A DNA stretch of 64,000 nt from the NCBI GenBank assembly GCA_019915135.1, contig JAHLMK010000019.1, positions 744,001-808,000 on the forward strand, given 5' to 3'. Of the stretch, positions 10,369-20,679 are shown piece by piece. Position numbers and translations under genes: made by a program. Each line of letters starts with the position of its first letter. The stretch's first letter is position 1. Under the pieces are notes generated by a model. That model had not been told where the DNA came from. It was given only the letters and a program-made list of their open reading frames with translations, and did not search any database. The DNA is from Strobilurus pachycystidiatus. Its lineage: Eukaryota; Basidiomycota; Agaricomycetes; Agaricales; Physalacriaceae.

Positions 10369-10794
10369 GATGGACGCGCGAAAGGAAGATGAGAAGCGAC
10401 GTGACGGGTTGCCGCCGCGACTTCAAGTTACCTTTCTTTCTAGGCAATTTGAATTTGAGGACAATTTGGCTTGTAGATCATATTGCGTTGTAGACTATGT
10501 ACTAAATGTAGGACAAGTCGGCGCGTTGACAGGAACGTACGAGGACGGAATGGAAAACACCTTCTTATCGAGACTTGGTTGTCTCAGGATACCGTCGGCG
10601 TACATCCGGCTACATCGCGCGCGCTTTTTGTAGTGTAATCATGAATAGAACTCCTCCCGTTCTCAAAGACGGTAGGCACGTCGAGATTGAGTAGATCAAT
10701 CTCCAAGGCTGTTATATGGATGTCTTGCAAGCCGGTGTTGGGTGATTCGAGTACATACAACAAACAATAACTACAGGGGCGGGGGTGAAGATAC

Positions 10795-11530
10795 CCCATC
10801 CTTGCATCGATGAGACGCGCTTTGGATGAATGAAGAGTGGTCAACCTTCAGCGCGCCATAACTTGCAAGAAACGGGTGAAGGTTCAACGTTCAACGTTCA
10901 ACCGTGATGCCTGCATGTCTGCCAGTGGGTGAGCACACGACCACAAGTTAATCAAGATATGACCTACGTGGGCTCGCACTTCTTGGCGCCTTCGACTTGC
11001 ACCAGGCGCACGTTCCCAAAGCGAGTCCCATCGGAGGTGTGGAGCTTTTGCTGCTTTGGCGGCGGTTTGTCAGCGTGATCTACATCCAGCTTTCGCTTTG
11101 AGGTTGAAGACCTCTGCACAAAGTCGTTTTTGTTGCAGATAATGAAGTGGACTTCGTCGGCTTGCACCGCTCCTAGGTGATGGGGACAGACTGGGAAGTT
11201 TAAGCGAGAGGGAATGGGATACATGTCAGCATCCTCTGGTGGAGAGGAACATGATATGTTGTGAAGGATCTCTTCATCCAGATCGTCTTGCGGAAGAGAT
11301 ATGACTGCGAATATTTGACGTTTATCCGCCTGCCAATGGCAAATATCAGGATGTATGCATTGGGCTTGATGGAAGGCGTTTGCAACATCCTCAATACGCT
11401 GCGGAGTCACTGAGGCAGGGGATTCCGCAGCGAAGTCGCAGCAGCCGAAAGGAATGGACAATGTGTGTCCAGCTAATGCGACAATTATGTTGATTGGCGA
11501 CGGAGTTGACGTTGCGGACGATGTCGCCAT
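10795..11530 (-). pseudogene. Truncated copy B of the header/ATPase/nuclease partner gene
   Basis: The reverse strand reproduces the partner's first exon from the same Met (MATSSATSTPSPI...), including the HTLSIPF, RQIFAVISLP and DEVHFIIC blocks and GNVRLVQVEGAKKCEP. At the splice donor one base is lost compared with copy A, shifting the frame. Beyond the intron, homology continues only to a GMGYLH-like segment near 10795 and then stops. The ATPase core and nuclease exons are missing, so this is a 5' relic. Confidence 0.85.
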
Positions 11531-11756
11531 GAAAGGCAGAGGTTTGTCGTGGCGGTAGCTGGGAGGAAAGAATTGGTTCGTCGTGGCAGTAGCTAGTAGT
11601 AGCTGAAGGAAAAAAGGTTGAACGTGATGCTATCGAGAGTCTAGTCGTCACGCTGCCGAGCCGGCAAAGCTTCATTCACATGATGTGACGTTGGGCGGAG
11701 GCAATTAATAATAATTTACTCTCTCTTAACTTACCACCACGTACCGACATACGATC
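11531..11756. promoter_or_regulatory. Shared promoter region of copy B
   Basis: This is the 226 bp between the start of the partner relic and the start of the ATPase gene. It aligns with the copy A intergenic segment. It should still serve the intact ATPase gene. Confidence 0.45.
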
Positions 11757-13187
11757 ATGCAATCCCCACGCGTCAGGCCAGCATCGCCATCCTCCGACAG
11801 CAGCGACTCGACTGAGTCTGATCGTCTGTCATTGCACTCCAACGGTCAGTCATTATTCAAGCTTATGCGTTCTCAATTCGCGTCTCATGTTGACTCGAAC
11901 AGATGATAATTCGAGCACCTCTTCCAATGACTCGAGTACACTCTTCCAATCTGAAGACTCCGCTGCTTGCTGGGACTCTGATGACAGCGATCAGCTGAAG
12001 CCTGTGCTGTGTCCGTCAATCGTCACCCCTCCCACCACTGGCTCCCATACCCTCTCGCCCGCGATTCTCAACCAGCACCTATATCGATCATTTGGTGGCG
12101 ACAAAACGGCGAGTCGAGTATCATATTTCTGCGTCCTTGTCCTAATACTATCACAGCTGTTGCCGTACGCGCACCCTAACAAGTTCCAAGACTTTCTCTT
12201 GATGCCCGGTCTTGTTTGGGTCAACAAAATTTCTCAAATTCGCCAACTCTGCGAGTCTGACGAGACTGACCGCAGCCTTGTCATGATTCGGCGCCCTTCC
12301 GGCTTTGGAAAGACCAGTCTTTTGAACATGGTCAAGCAGGCGCAAGATGCCATCAGCCACGAGAAATTCTCCTCCTTTTTGGGTTCCACTCCATCATCAG
12401 ACCCCCAACCTTACCCTCACTCTCGCCGGCTGGTCTTACGCCTTGACCTTGGTGGTCTACCGGGTGAAATGTTCGACTTCCGTCTCGCTTTGGATCGACG
12501 TATAGCTGGGGCTCTGCGTGTTTTCTTTATGGTTTACCGTTCCGATCTTGGTCTCTCGCGCGAGGAGTCGCGCCGGTATTGCCGTAGAGATACCCTTACT
12601 GCCGCTACCTCCTTCTTTGAAGTCATCGTGCGTATGTCCATTTCTTTGTCAAGATCTTGTTAACCTCCCATCTTCAGGAAATTGCCGCCAAGCGTGGTTT
12701 TCATGTTGTCCTTTTGCTCGACAATTTCAACGCACCACTCATCAACTCCGAAGAATATACGGTGGACGCTATCTACCGAACCTTGAACCATTGGATCATT
12801 CGGCCAACCCAAGACGCCCTTTCGCGGGGCTATATCATTGGTGGTGTGGCGATGGGTTCACCCGAGTGGGAGGAGCCACTTTGGGCGGATGGACCTCCAG
12901 GGAACAACACTCATGTCTGGTGTGACATCGCACGCGATTTGACCTACGAGGAGCTTGCCGAGGAAGCGTTGGGGTTCTCAGTGGATGAGATTCGAGCTCT
13001 TGCCGCAGAGTTCCTGCCCGAGGATGAGGTCGATGCATTCGTCGAGGGGATCCTGGATACAGTGTTGATGCCAATGCCGCAAGTCAGTGCTTACAGCATG
13101 TCGCTGGTGCTTGAAAAGCTGCGCTCACGAATTGGCCAATCCGGCCTCAATCCATTTCGGAAGTCATTTCAAGGATCCACTGTGTAA
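11757..13187 (+). CDS. AAA-ATPase-like (PF09820-type) P-loop protein, copy B, intact
   Basis: Exon 1 is 11757-11844, exon 2 starts at 11903, and the last exon is 12678-13187 after intron 12628-12677. A 39-nt segment ending in CTATCACAG before LLPYAHPNKFQDF can be spliced or read through without breaking frame. Motifs in order are a Ser/Asp-rich N terminus, RRPSGFGKTSLLNMV (P-loop), LRLDLGGLPGEMFDFR, VVLLLDNFNAPLINS (Walker B with Asn in place of the catalytic Glu), GGVAMGSPEW, and DIARDLTYEELAEEALGFS. The protein ends soon after SMSLVLEKLRSRIG, with no C-terminal nuclease region, so it is shorter than the usual ATPase-nuclease fusion. It is head-to-head with the partner relic. Confidence 0.85.
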
Positions 13188-13753
13188 TTGTATTGTTTCT
13201 ATCTTTTCCTCGCTATCGATGTTCTTCGCGTACACATGCTACGCATTACTATTCTAGACCAGATTTACATATCCTTTGTACATTGTACACTCTACTAGCC
13301 TATGTCGTCTCTGCCCTCTATTACCTCTCATCTGTACTACCGTTCTACGTAGGGAACCTTGTGGTGGAAAACCCCCGGAAGGAATTCAAAGATGGGGAGC
13401 CTTCTAAACCATCGCGTCTTACCATCTTGCGCGTCCCTAAGTACCAAAGACAAAGGAGCAAAGCAACTATAATTTAGGGCAAAGCTAAGTCTCGTAGAGA
13501 CGTAGCGGGTAGACGACATGTACAAGTGTTATGATACAGAAGGCAGAACAATAATAATGCGAATGAATACAGATTTTACATTGGGTCATACCAAAAAGGA
13601 TGGTGAGGTCGTAGCAAAAGAAGGAAGCCGACGCTCGATACCAGATCGAAGGATAACCGTAGGAGGGTCTAAACATGAGCACAGAAGAAGGTAGTACAAG
13701 TCCATCGCGTCATGCGCGTGTTTCGTGGTTGTGTGAAAAATGGCAATACGCGC
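13188..13753. other. Intergenic, convergent 3' ends
   Basis: The first ~165 bp belong to the inverted repeat arm. The rest shows no gene-like frame and lies between two converging genes. Confidence 0.6.
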
Positions 13754-14538
13754 TCAATAGCTGAAGATGTCGCCGTGGCGTTTCCTTGCGGAGAGGATCT
13801 TAGACTTGAACTGCATGGGGAGCCGCTTCACGCGGTTGCCAAAGCCGGATGGACGGGCTTGTTGGAATGATGAGGTGGGTGGGGGTACTATAATATGATG
13901 AGTTCGAGCACGGAGAAGGAATGTAATGATCCTCACCATAGCGAATGACATGTTCCATGACAGCGCTATCACCATCCTCCTCATCCTCGTCAGATGGTTC
14001 CGTCGTCGTACAGATGTCCGACTCGACATCATCCTCATCCCAGCCTTCCAACGCTTCAAGGTCGAAGATCTCCGCCTCTTTCGTGGCCGCATAGGGGGGA
14101 TTGGATGTTACGCTGAGGGCGTCGGGATGAACACAGGCCACCGGGGACCATGAGAAGGTCTTGAAGGTACTACATGTATGATATGTCAGCCTGGGGCAGG
14201 AAAGTTTGACATGTATAGAAACGTACGGAGACATGGGACCAGAAACGGAGATGACGCCGTTCACGTTCTGGCGCCATTTCTGTATGTAGGATGCTTTTCG
14301 TGGCTTTTGCTGCTCGATATCGGTTGGTGCTGGTGCACTGAATGAACGCGACATGAGACTCGATGATTGCACGGAAGACACTGTGTACTCACTCGCCAAG
14401 CAACGCCGCAAAGGCCTGCAAGTCTCTCTCAAAGACTTGCCCCGACATACGTCTCCGTCCCTCAAGGATGCATCGCGTCTCGTGGTGGATATCTTGACGG
14501 CTAGCGTCTGTGGCAGCGTTGGTGGCGTTCATGGTCAT
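13754..14538 (-). CDS. Hypothetical protein, four exons
   Basis: The start Met at 14538 opens MTMNATNAATDASRQD. Exon 1 ends GA|GTGAGT and joins exon 2 (APAPTDIEQQKPRKASYIQ...) in phase. Exon 3 begins TFKTFSWSPVACVHP and is followed by a long acidic stretch (DLEALEGWDEDDVESD ... DEDEEDGDSAVM). Exon 4 gives ARPSGFGNRVKRLPMQFK and a basic C terminus. All splices hold frame, which supports a real gene of about 190 aa. No known domain is recognised. The acidic middle and basic ends suggest a soluble, perhaps nuclear, protein, which is a guess. Confidence 0.65.
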
Positions 14539-15942
14539 AGTGAAAGAAAGGAGGGTTGGGCTCGATCACCGACGTGAGGGATGGAGTGAAAGAGACGGAG
14601 CTGTCAAAAAACGTACATATATAGCAAAGCCCACTGTCTTTTTGTGGAGAGAACAATAATCAAATCATCATCGAGGAGAACAAAAGGCCATTCCCGATGG
14701 GGAAGTGCTCGGATCCAGGCTCCGTCTCCATCCTGAGTGAGGCGTCCATTGAATTTGCAGACGCTTGTCTACGCTTGTTGTGTGTAGTCAGAGCGTAACA
14801 GTATAAGCCCAGAAGGACTTGAATCGACAGAAGACTATCAGGTACAAGCCCGCAAATTTCAGCGCTTCTGAGCCTTTCCCACCTTATTGTTGCTGAGACG
14901 CCGCCGTGGCATTTCCCGCCGCTTCCATTGCACCTCATGTTCATGCCATTAGTATTGGACCCACAACTTGGCTCACAACCAACACACTCACTCTTGTTCT
15001 TCGGCAACGATCATGATCGAAACACGAACAAGAACAACAAGGCCTTGTGTCGTCCGGGGATATAGCGTGTGTTGATCGTCACCTTGTCTCAAACACGTTG
15101 TTCTGAGAAGGCAATTGTTGTTGTACTGAGGTATGTTGTGCTGCCTGTCAATAATCAATGGTTGGCCGTTGTTGGTTGTTGTTGTTGTTGTTTACGCGGC
15201 ACAGCCCACTGGACCCGCCGGTTGTGGAAGGTGCGCACACGGCGATGTCATCGCCTCTTGTCAGCAACAACTTCGTCTGTACGTCTTGCCACGCTCTCTA
15301 CCACCCCAATAAGCCGAGCTCACCAGGTAGCCGTTATGGCAGGGCCTGGGGTAGAACTTAGAGGAGGGGCAGGAGCATCCGACCAAAGAGAGAGAAGATA
15401 AAAGGAATGCCGAGGCGGCCGCGAAACAATCCGTTCATGCCGATCATTGGGTCAGGTATCACCGTTTGCATTCGGCAGGGGCAGGCGGCAAGGCAGACAA
15501 CACGTCGGTAAGCAGCGACGGTCTTGGGCAAGGAGGACAACGCATCGGTAGGCAGCGACGGTCAAGCGGCGGGGGAAGAGAATATACAAAACTATGATAG
15601 GGTGCTACGGCAAAAAGACGGCGGCAAGGCAGACAGACAGACGGCGGGTGGAGTCGGGGTGGGCGGAGAACACGCCTATCGAGCTCGGGTCGTGTCTGGG
15701 TCGTGTTTCTCGTCGGTGGTGGAGGAGGGATGAATAGTCTTGAGACTCTGGATATCGATCTAATCTAATCTATGCCGTCGGCTTGTCTCTTTACGGTGGA
15801 AAATGTTTGTCGCGAAAGTCGCATCTTGACTCTCACTCTCAGCCTCAGTTATCCATCCTATGTCTCTCTGCGCCTCATTGCGTGAGACATGTCTTCGCCA
15901 CAGTAAGCACTTCATTTTTTATGCTTTTCGTGCAAAGGTTCA
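14539..15942. other. Intergenic stretch with simple and short direct repeats
   Basis: It contains a (GTT)n-like microsatellite near 15152-15193 and a repeated GTCGGTAAGCAGCGACGGTC / ATCGGTAGGCAGCGACGGTC unit near 15500-15570, followed by AGACAGACAGAC. No supported gene was found; the ORFs here are low-complexity. Confidence 0.55.
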
Positions 15943-17078
15943 ATGTTGGCATGCAGTTCTTGTATTCTCTGCACAAATGGGCGCAGATACGAACCAAACG
16001 CGGACTATCCGTCACCCTCTCGCATCGAGGAACTCTTGAAGACGAATGCACCCCCTTCTCTTGAGGAGACATTCGTGTTGCGTCGCACCGTCCACGACTG
16101 CACCTCCGCGCTAGACGACATAGATGCGACTATCGCCGCAGGGCAAGCAGCTGTCGATGCTCTCAAAATTACTCGAACGAACATCCACTCTCGTCTCATC
16201 CAAACAACAACCGTTCTCCATCCGTCGCGCATCGTTCCCGCAGAGGTCTTACGCGAAATCTTCCTGTGGGCAGTGAGCCCTGCGTCTGAAGACGAGGAGC
16301 TCTACGAATTGGACTCTCTGGAGGACGGCGGACCGTCGTGGGTTATCACCCATGTCTGCAAACGCTGGAGAGATGTCGCCCTATCGTTTCCCCGCATGTG
16401 GTCCTTCCTTCGCTTGCGTTTTATATATTGGGAGGAGGACGAGATACCCATGCGCGCCATAGCATTTAAATTAGGACTTTGTTTGGAGAGGTCCAAGGAT
16501 CATCTCCTCTCTGTTGTTCTCGCTGCAGATAAAGTCGAGGAGATGCCGGTGATGATGGCAATGTTGGAAGTAAGCATGCGCCGCTGGAGAAGTTTGACTG
16601 TGATGCTACTACCGCCAGTGTCTTTACAATATCTGGGCCGAAACACGTTTGGGCAGCTGAAGACTCTTCACATCGATGGGACTGAATGGCAGGACTACGA
16701 TGGGCTCCCTATCGAGGCCTTCACTGAACAGGCCGTCCCTCATCTTCGGGAGCTTGTCATTCGTACCAGCACTTTTCCTTGCACGAATGTTCCATTGCCG
16801 TGGAACAGGATCATTCATTACACCTTCGAGCCTTCCACCTTTGCAGATGTTGACATTCTACGTCAAATGTCAGCGCTAGAGACCCTAGATATCACGTATG
16901 GAGGACAGGCCATAACAACCTTGGATTTCGACGCCTGGCCCTCTCGAATTTCCCTCCCTCGTCTCACATCCTTGACTATCTCTTCTGGTCCCTCGCTATG
17001 GTGTCGGGGGATTTTCTCCTGTCTTGAATTGCCCAGCTTGATGCAGTTCAGACGCTTCTCGAATACGGCATCGGTAGC

Positions 17079-17109
<31 letters not shown>

Positions 17110-17922
17110 TTTTTGAGGAAGCTATTGGTGACAGTGGCCAAGACAAGGTCAGAACCGACTGTACCAGCTTAGCTGTCCCGCTTGCGCGGTACTAGCATGA
17201 GCGTGGAATTCAACCACACTATGTGTTGAGATCATGCTAACCTCCAGGAGGAAATCCATTTACGGATACCTAAGTGTAAGCTCGGCCATGGCAGGCGTCT
17301 GTGCGAACAACTTAAAGGTTATGAGGGACTCGGCTTCGACGCAATACCCTCTAAAACCCCCTGGGCGATTTTTATGGGACTTGAACCCACGACCTTCCGG
17401 ATACCGTGAAGGCGACCCTGACAGGGTCAGCTGTGATGGTTAATCCGCCTGAGCCATCACAGCCCTGTAGCTTCCATTCTTGATATGCAGCATAGGCAGG
17501 ATGATGTTGGACGTTTACAACGCGTCGAAATATCCGTAAAACACGCGTGGAAAGACGAGTATGTGGACCTCCCGGGTCTTCTCGCCTTGCTCCGTTTGGC
17601 AAAAGGGGCAGAGGAGGTGTCTCTTCGAATGGATGAAGCTGCTCTTGTCGGAGTCTTTGACGGATTGTCGACCGGTAGCCAAGCTGCCCTTCTTCCTTCT
17701 CTCCGCCGCTTCACCTTCTACGATACCAGCCGGGAGTACGCGATCATTGCCGGTAACTCCAAACCACTAGTGGATATGGTGAGAGGGCGTAGCTCAGCGA
17801 GTTCTCGTCATCGCCGTTTGGAGGAGTTGGGTGTCTCGCGTCACCTGCCGCTTGTTCTGGCAGAGGAGGACTGGGAGTCCATCAGTTCAAGGGTCAAGGT
17901 GGTGTACCCTCCGAACTCGTAA
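15943..17922 (+). pseudogene. F-box/leucine-rich protein gene split by a SINE
   Basis: The protein reads as the family common in this window. It has a coiled coil (ALDDIDATIAAGQAAVDALK), then an F-box (LHPSRIVPAEVLREIFLWAV ... WVITHVCKRWRDVALSFPRM), then leucine-rich repeats. At 17074-17088 the coding sequence GTAGCTTCCATTCTT is duplicated around a 378-bp insertion, whose poly-T is read as Phe and then reaches a stop. After the insertion the frame resumes with LDMQHRQDDVGRLQRVEIS and runs to the family C terminus ending VKVVYPPNS. The insertion plus one duplicate is 393 bp, a multiple of three, so both halves are in the same frame. The allele looks disrupted. F-box proteins choose substrates for SCF ubiquitin ligases; no target is known. 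Confidence 0.85.
17089..17466 (-). mobile_element. tRNA-derived SINE with poly-A tail and 15-bp target duplication
   Basis: Read on the minus strand, the element starts GGGCTGTGATGGCTCAGGCG, where TGGCTCAGGCG fits the tRNA A-box (TRGYNNARNNG). It then carries GGTTCAAGTCC, which fits the B-box (GGTTCGANTCC), about 55 bases further on. A body of about 250 bp follows, then a poly-A tail of about 26 nt (poly-T on the plus strand up to 17114). It is flanked by GTAGCTTCCATTCTT at 17074-17088 and 17467-17481. The spacing and tail indicate RNA polymerase III transcription and LINE-driven retroposition. Confidence 0.9.
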
Positions 17923-18578
17923 ATATTGGTCTATCGTACTACCTTACAGAGACTTGTAATGTTAACCCTCCAGACGTTTGCTTTCCATTAGCCTTACGAT
18001 TTCAATTGACGGCCGCCAGCGAATTCTGGTCCGTCCCCCCTTTCACTGCACCGGCACCCGAATCGTATTTGTTGAGCTTGAAGTAAGACTCTCGTGGATT
18101 CGATCTTCCCCCCGAAATTTGGTGCATCCAGACTCAGGTGGGGTAGGCCCTTGCAATCCCTTGGCTCTGTTCCCAGATGTGCAGCATGTCTCAGAGCACT
18201 GTTCATCACAAATGAAAGGACGATCCCCAAAGCATCGCTTCTTCCCTCTCAGGCCAAAAATACGGACGATAAGCGCTTCCTCAACCGTCGCTTCGTGTCT
18301 TCCCTTCCCGCGCCTCACATAGCTCTCCGCGGACTTGACAGCTCGCATGCATTCATTCTCAAAGTAGTTTATTCTCCCGAGTCAAACATTGATATACAGA
18401 GATGCTGTTAGGTGATGGAATGTAATGTACAAAATGACGATGGACTATAGATACAATGCAGGCATAGAGGGTCGTGCTGGAAACACATGTTATTGAGTTC
18501 GCATGTTAAAGAGGTCGCCGGAGTGAATCAAACTCACAGTCAGGCTTGATATTGTGTTCCGCATTTCGTACGGAAGGC
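17923..18578. other. Intergenic, no supported gene
   Basis: Open frames on both strands overlap each other and lack any recognisable motif or splice pattern. It holds the 3' flanks of two converging genes. Confidence 0.5.
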
Positions 18579-19158
18579 TTAGATCAAGCGTCCAACTCGG
18601 TCAACGGAACGCTGCACAGGATTCAGCCATCTCAGCGCCAGGGAGCGGATCGGGCGCACCCTGCGTTCATAGTCGTCGCGCATCGGTACGCGAGTAATGG
18701 TCGCTCCACCTTGATAGACTGGAGCGTAAGTGCTAGCGATGCCTTGACGCTAAGATAAAGGAAGGAGGTTATCGGTATGCTGACGTCAAGAGGACTGGAG
18801 TGACTTACGACTAGCATGGGGATGGACGGAGAAGGGGGTGAAAAAGGGAGAAGTGGCGATGGGATATCAGGCATTTTGAGATGCATCTGTCCAGGAGATA
18901 ACTGTCAAACGTGTGAGAGAGCACCGACGGTCCCAAGTAGATATCCCGTACCGGCTGAGGAGTCGGAGAGCTCGGAGAGGAGGGGCTGCCTGCGACAATG
19001 AAGTTAACACACTACGCTAACGAGGAAGAACAATAGAGAGAGGAGGACATACTCTCAGGGACTTTGACGGTCAGCACCTTCTTCACAGTAGAGCTGAGCT
19101 GGGTGAGGAGAGGAGGGCGGGAGCCTGAAGCGACGCTGGAGGACGAGTTTCGTCTCAT
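18579..19158 (-). CDS. Small hypothetical protein, four short exons
   Basis: Exons on the minus strand are 19158-19053, 18989-18952, 18886-18809 and 18749-18579, totalling 393 nt (130 aa plus stop). Every junction is GT-AG and every phase closes. The protein starts MRRNSSSSVASGSRPP, has SSTVKKVLTVKVPE, a Ser/Pro-rich middle (SPSSPSSPTPQP, PSPLLPFSPPSPSIPMLV), and a basic C terminus with YAPVYQGGATITRVPMRDDY and RSLALRWLNPVQRSVDR. No domain is recognised. Three introns that all keep frame in so short a reading make chance unlikely. Confidence 0.6.
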
Positions 19159-20679
19159 GGCTGAGGATAAGGTGGCAGAACGGGGACGAGCTTGAATGTG
19201 GGCTGGAGCTTCTTATACTGTTTATCTAAATTTAGCCCAAGATTAATCTAGATACGGAAGCGACTTTGCCTTGATTGACGGGTTCAACAGTGCATCTATT
19301 GAGGACTACTCCGATAGAGCTCCAGGTACTGCACCTTGATTGAGTGCCAATGAGCACAGGTGGTGGTCGAGCTATGAGAAATTACTCGCGCTGAAGGCGG
19401 AAGAAGAGTCCTGTTCCGTAAGACGGGGTCTAGTAGGAAGTGAAGCGAGCACTGATCAAGGCGGGAGAAGAAGGCGAGCGGACTCGTACCACGGAGGCTG
19501 TACACGTACACACTGAGCGGTCTAGCCCGTCAATTGAGTTGACGTACATAACTGATCACGCTGCGAGCGGCAAAGACTGAGTGATGTTCGGGGCACACAA
19601 CATGTGTCTAGCGCATCCGCGGACATGGATCTGGGGCGTATCAGTATTCAATTCGTGCAGCGTATGTATATAACTCGCGCCGTACCGTGGGGTGCCAGAT
19701 TCATTCCACGTCCAAGACAGCCGTCAAATAGCGCTCTAAACACGTTCAATGCGACGTGGTGTTCAGCTGAGGGACTCGTGTCCGAGGTGTCGATCCCAAA
19801 AACAGAGCCGGGGAAGACCTGGGGAACGTGGTGGGCTAGTGTGGACGGTTTCATCAGCTTCGCGATTCTCGCCGCAGCTCACTTAGTCGGTTGAGGAGCC
19901 CACAAGTGACGATTCAGAGAGACGGCATCTAGCGCATAGTGGTGTGGCCAATGATGGAGAGATATGAAGGGTACCGCGTCACTGGTAAGGTTCACTTCGG
20001 AGTAAATCATCCAATTTCGCGAGAGGCTTGGCAGTCATGAGGAAGCTGTATGTTCAATGTCTTACGGCATGAGGAAGGCTGGCTTGAAACAGCCTTCTGG
20101 CTATCGATATTAAGAAGAGCACGAGGGGATGCCTGAGGGAACTTGGGCGACATTAGGCCGGCCTTAGACCGACTCCACGTACTTTGGGTTGCAGAGTGAT
20201 TGGCATCATAGCAGCTGTGCGAGACTTTATCAGCATGAGAGACGCGTTAGCAAGCGAGACCTCTGGAGACCAAGGTTCGTGCATTCATGAAGCCTATTCA
20301 AGTTTCGACTTCATTGCTCACTCTGTGCTGGCTTCAGTGATTTCAGTGAGACAGTTAGACACAGGGAAGGACACCTCCACAATTGCACCCTCGTTCCAGC
20401 GGGCTGTACGTCGTCGATAAATCCGCTAACAAACAACATATCATTTCGCCTGTACCAGCGAGCTATCACATCCAGGCGACAGAGCAATGAGTTCTGGAGA
20501 CAGCTAAAGACATGGGAAAGCAAACAAAGTGCGATGTATGGTGGCCAAGTCGCTGACGTCCGGCGATCCTGTGCCAGAGCGTGGCAGGAGAGGGCAAAAG
20601 GGCAGGAGGCAAAGCGTGAGATGTCACAACCACAAGCCGTGACATTGTAGGAAATGGTGACGACATATCTTTATTTAAT
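19159..20679. other. Gene-poor interval, nothing recognised
   Basis: No frame shows a known motif, conserved family match or believable intron set. It may be decayed sequence. Confidence 0.5.

Larger units (their letters stand above)
10795..13354. repeat. Right arm (copy B) of the 2.6-kb inverted duplication
   Basis: Reverse-complement counterpart of the left arm. It carries the partner relic, the shared promoter, the complete ATPase gene and about 165 bp of its 3' flank. Similarity ends at a TACGTAGGG shared with the left arm near positions 28-36. No target duplication or terminal repeat was recognised at the ends. Confidence 0.9.

Noticed and set aside
15152..15193. GTT-rich run as a possible regulatory or coding repeat
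   Set aside because: A simple microsatellite in an empty interval; nothing supports a function.
17380..17466. A possible tRNA gene (A- and B-box present)
   Set aside because: The tRNA-like part continues into an unrelated body with a poly-A tail and is flanked by target duplicates, so it is a SINE head, not a tRNA gene.
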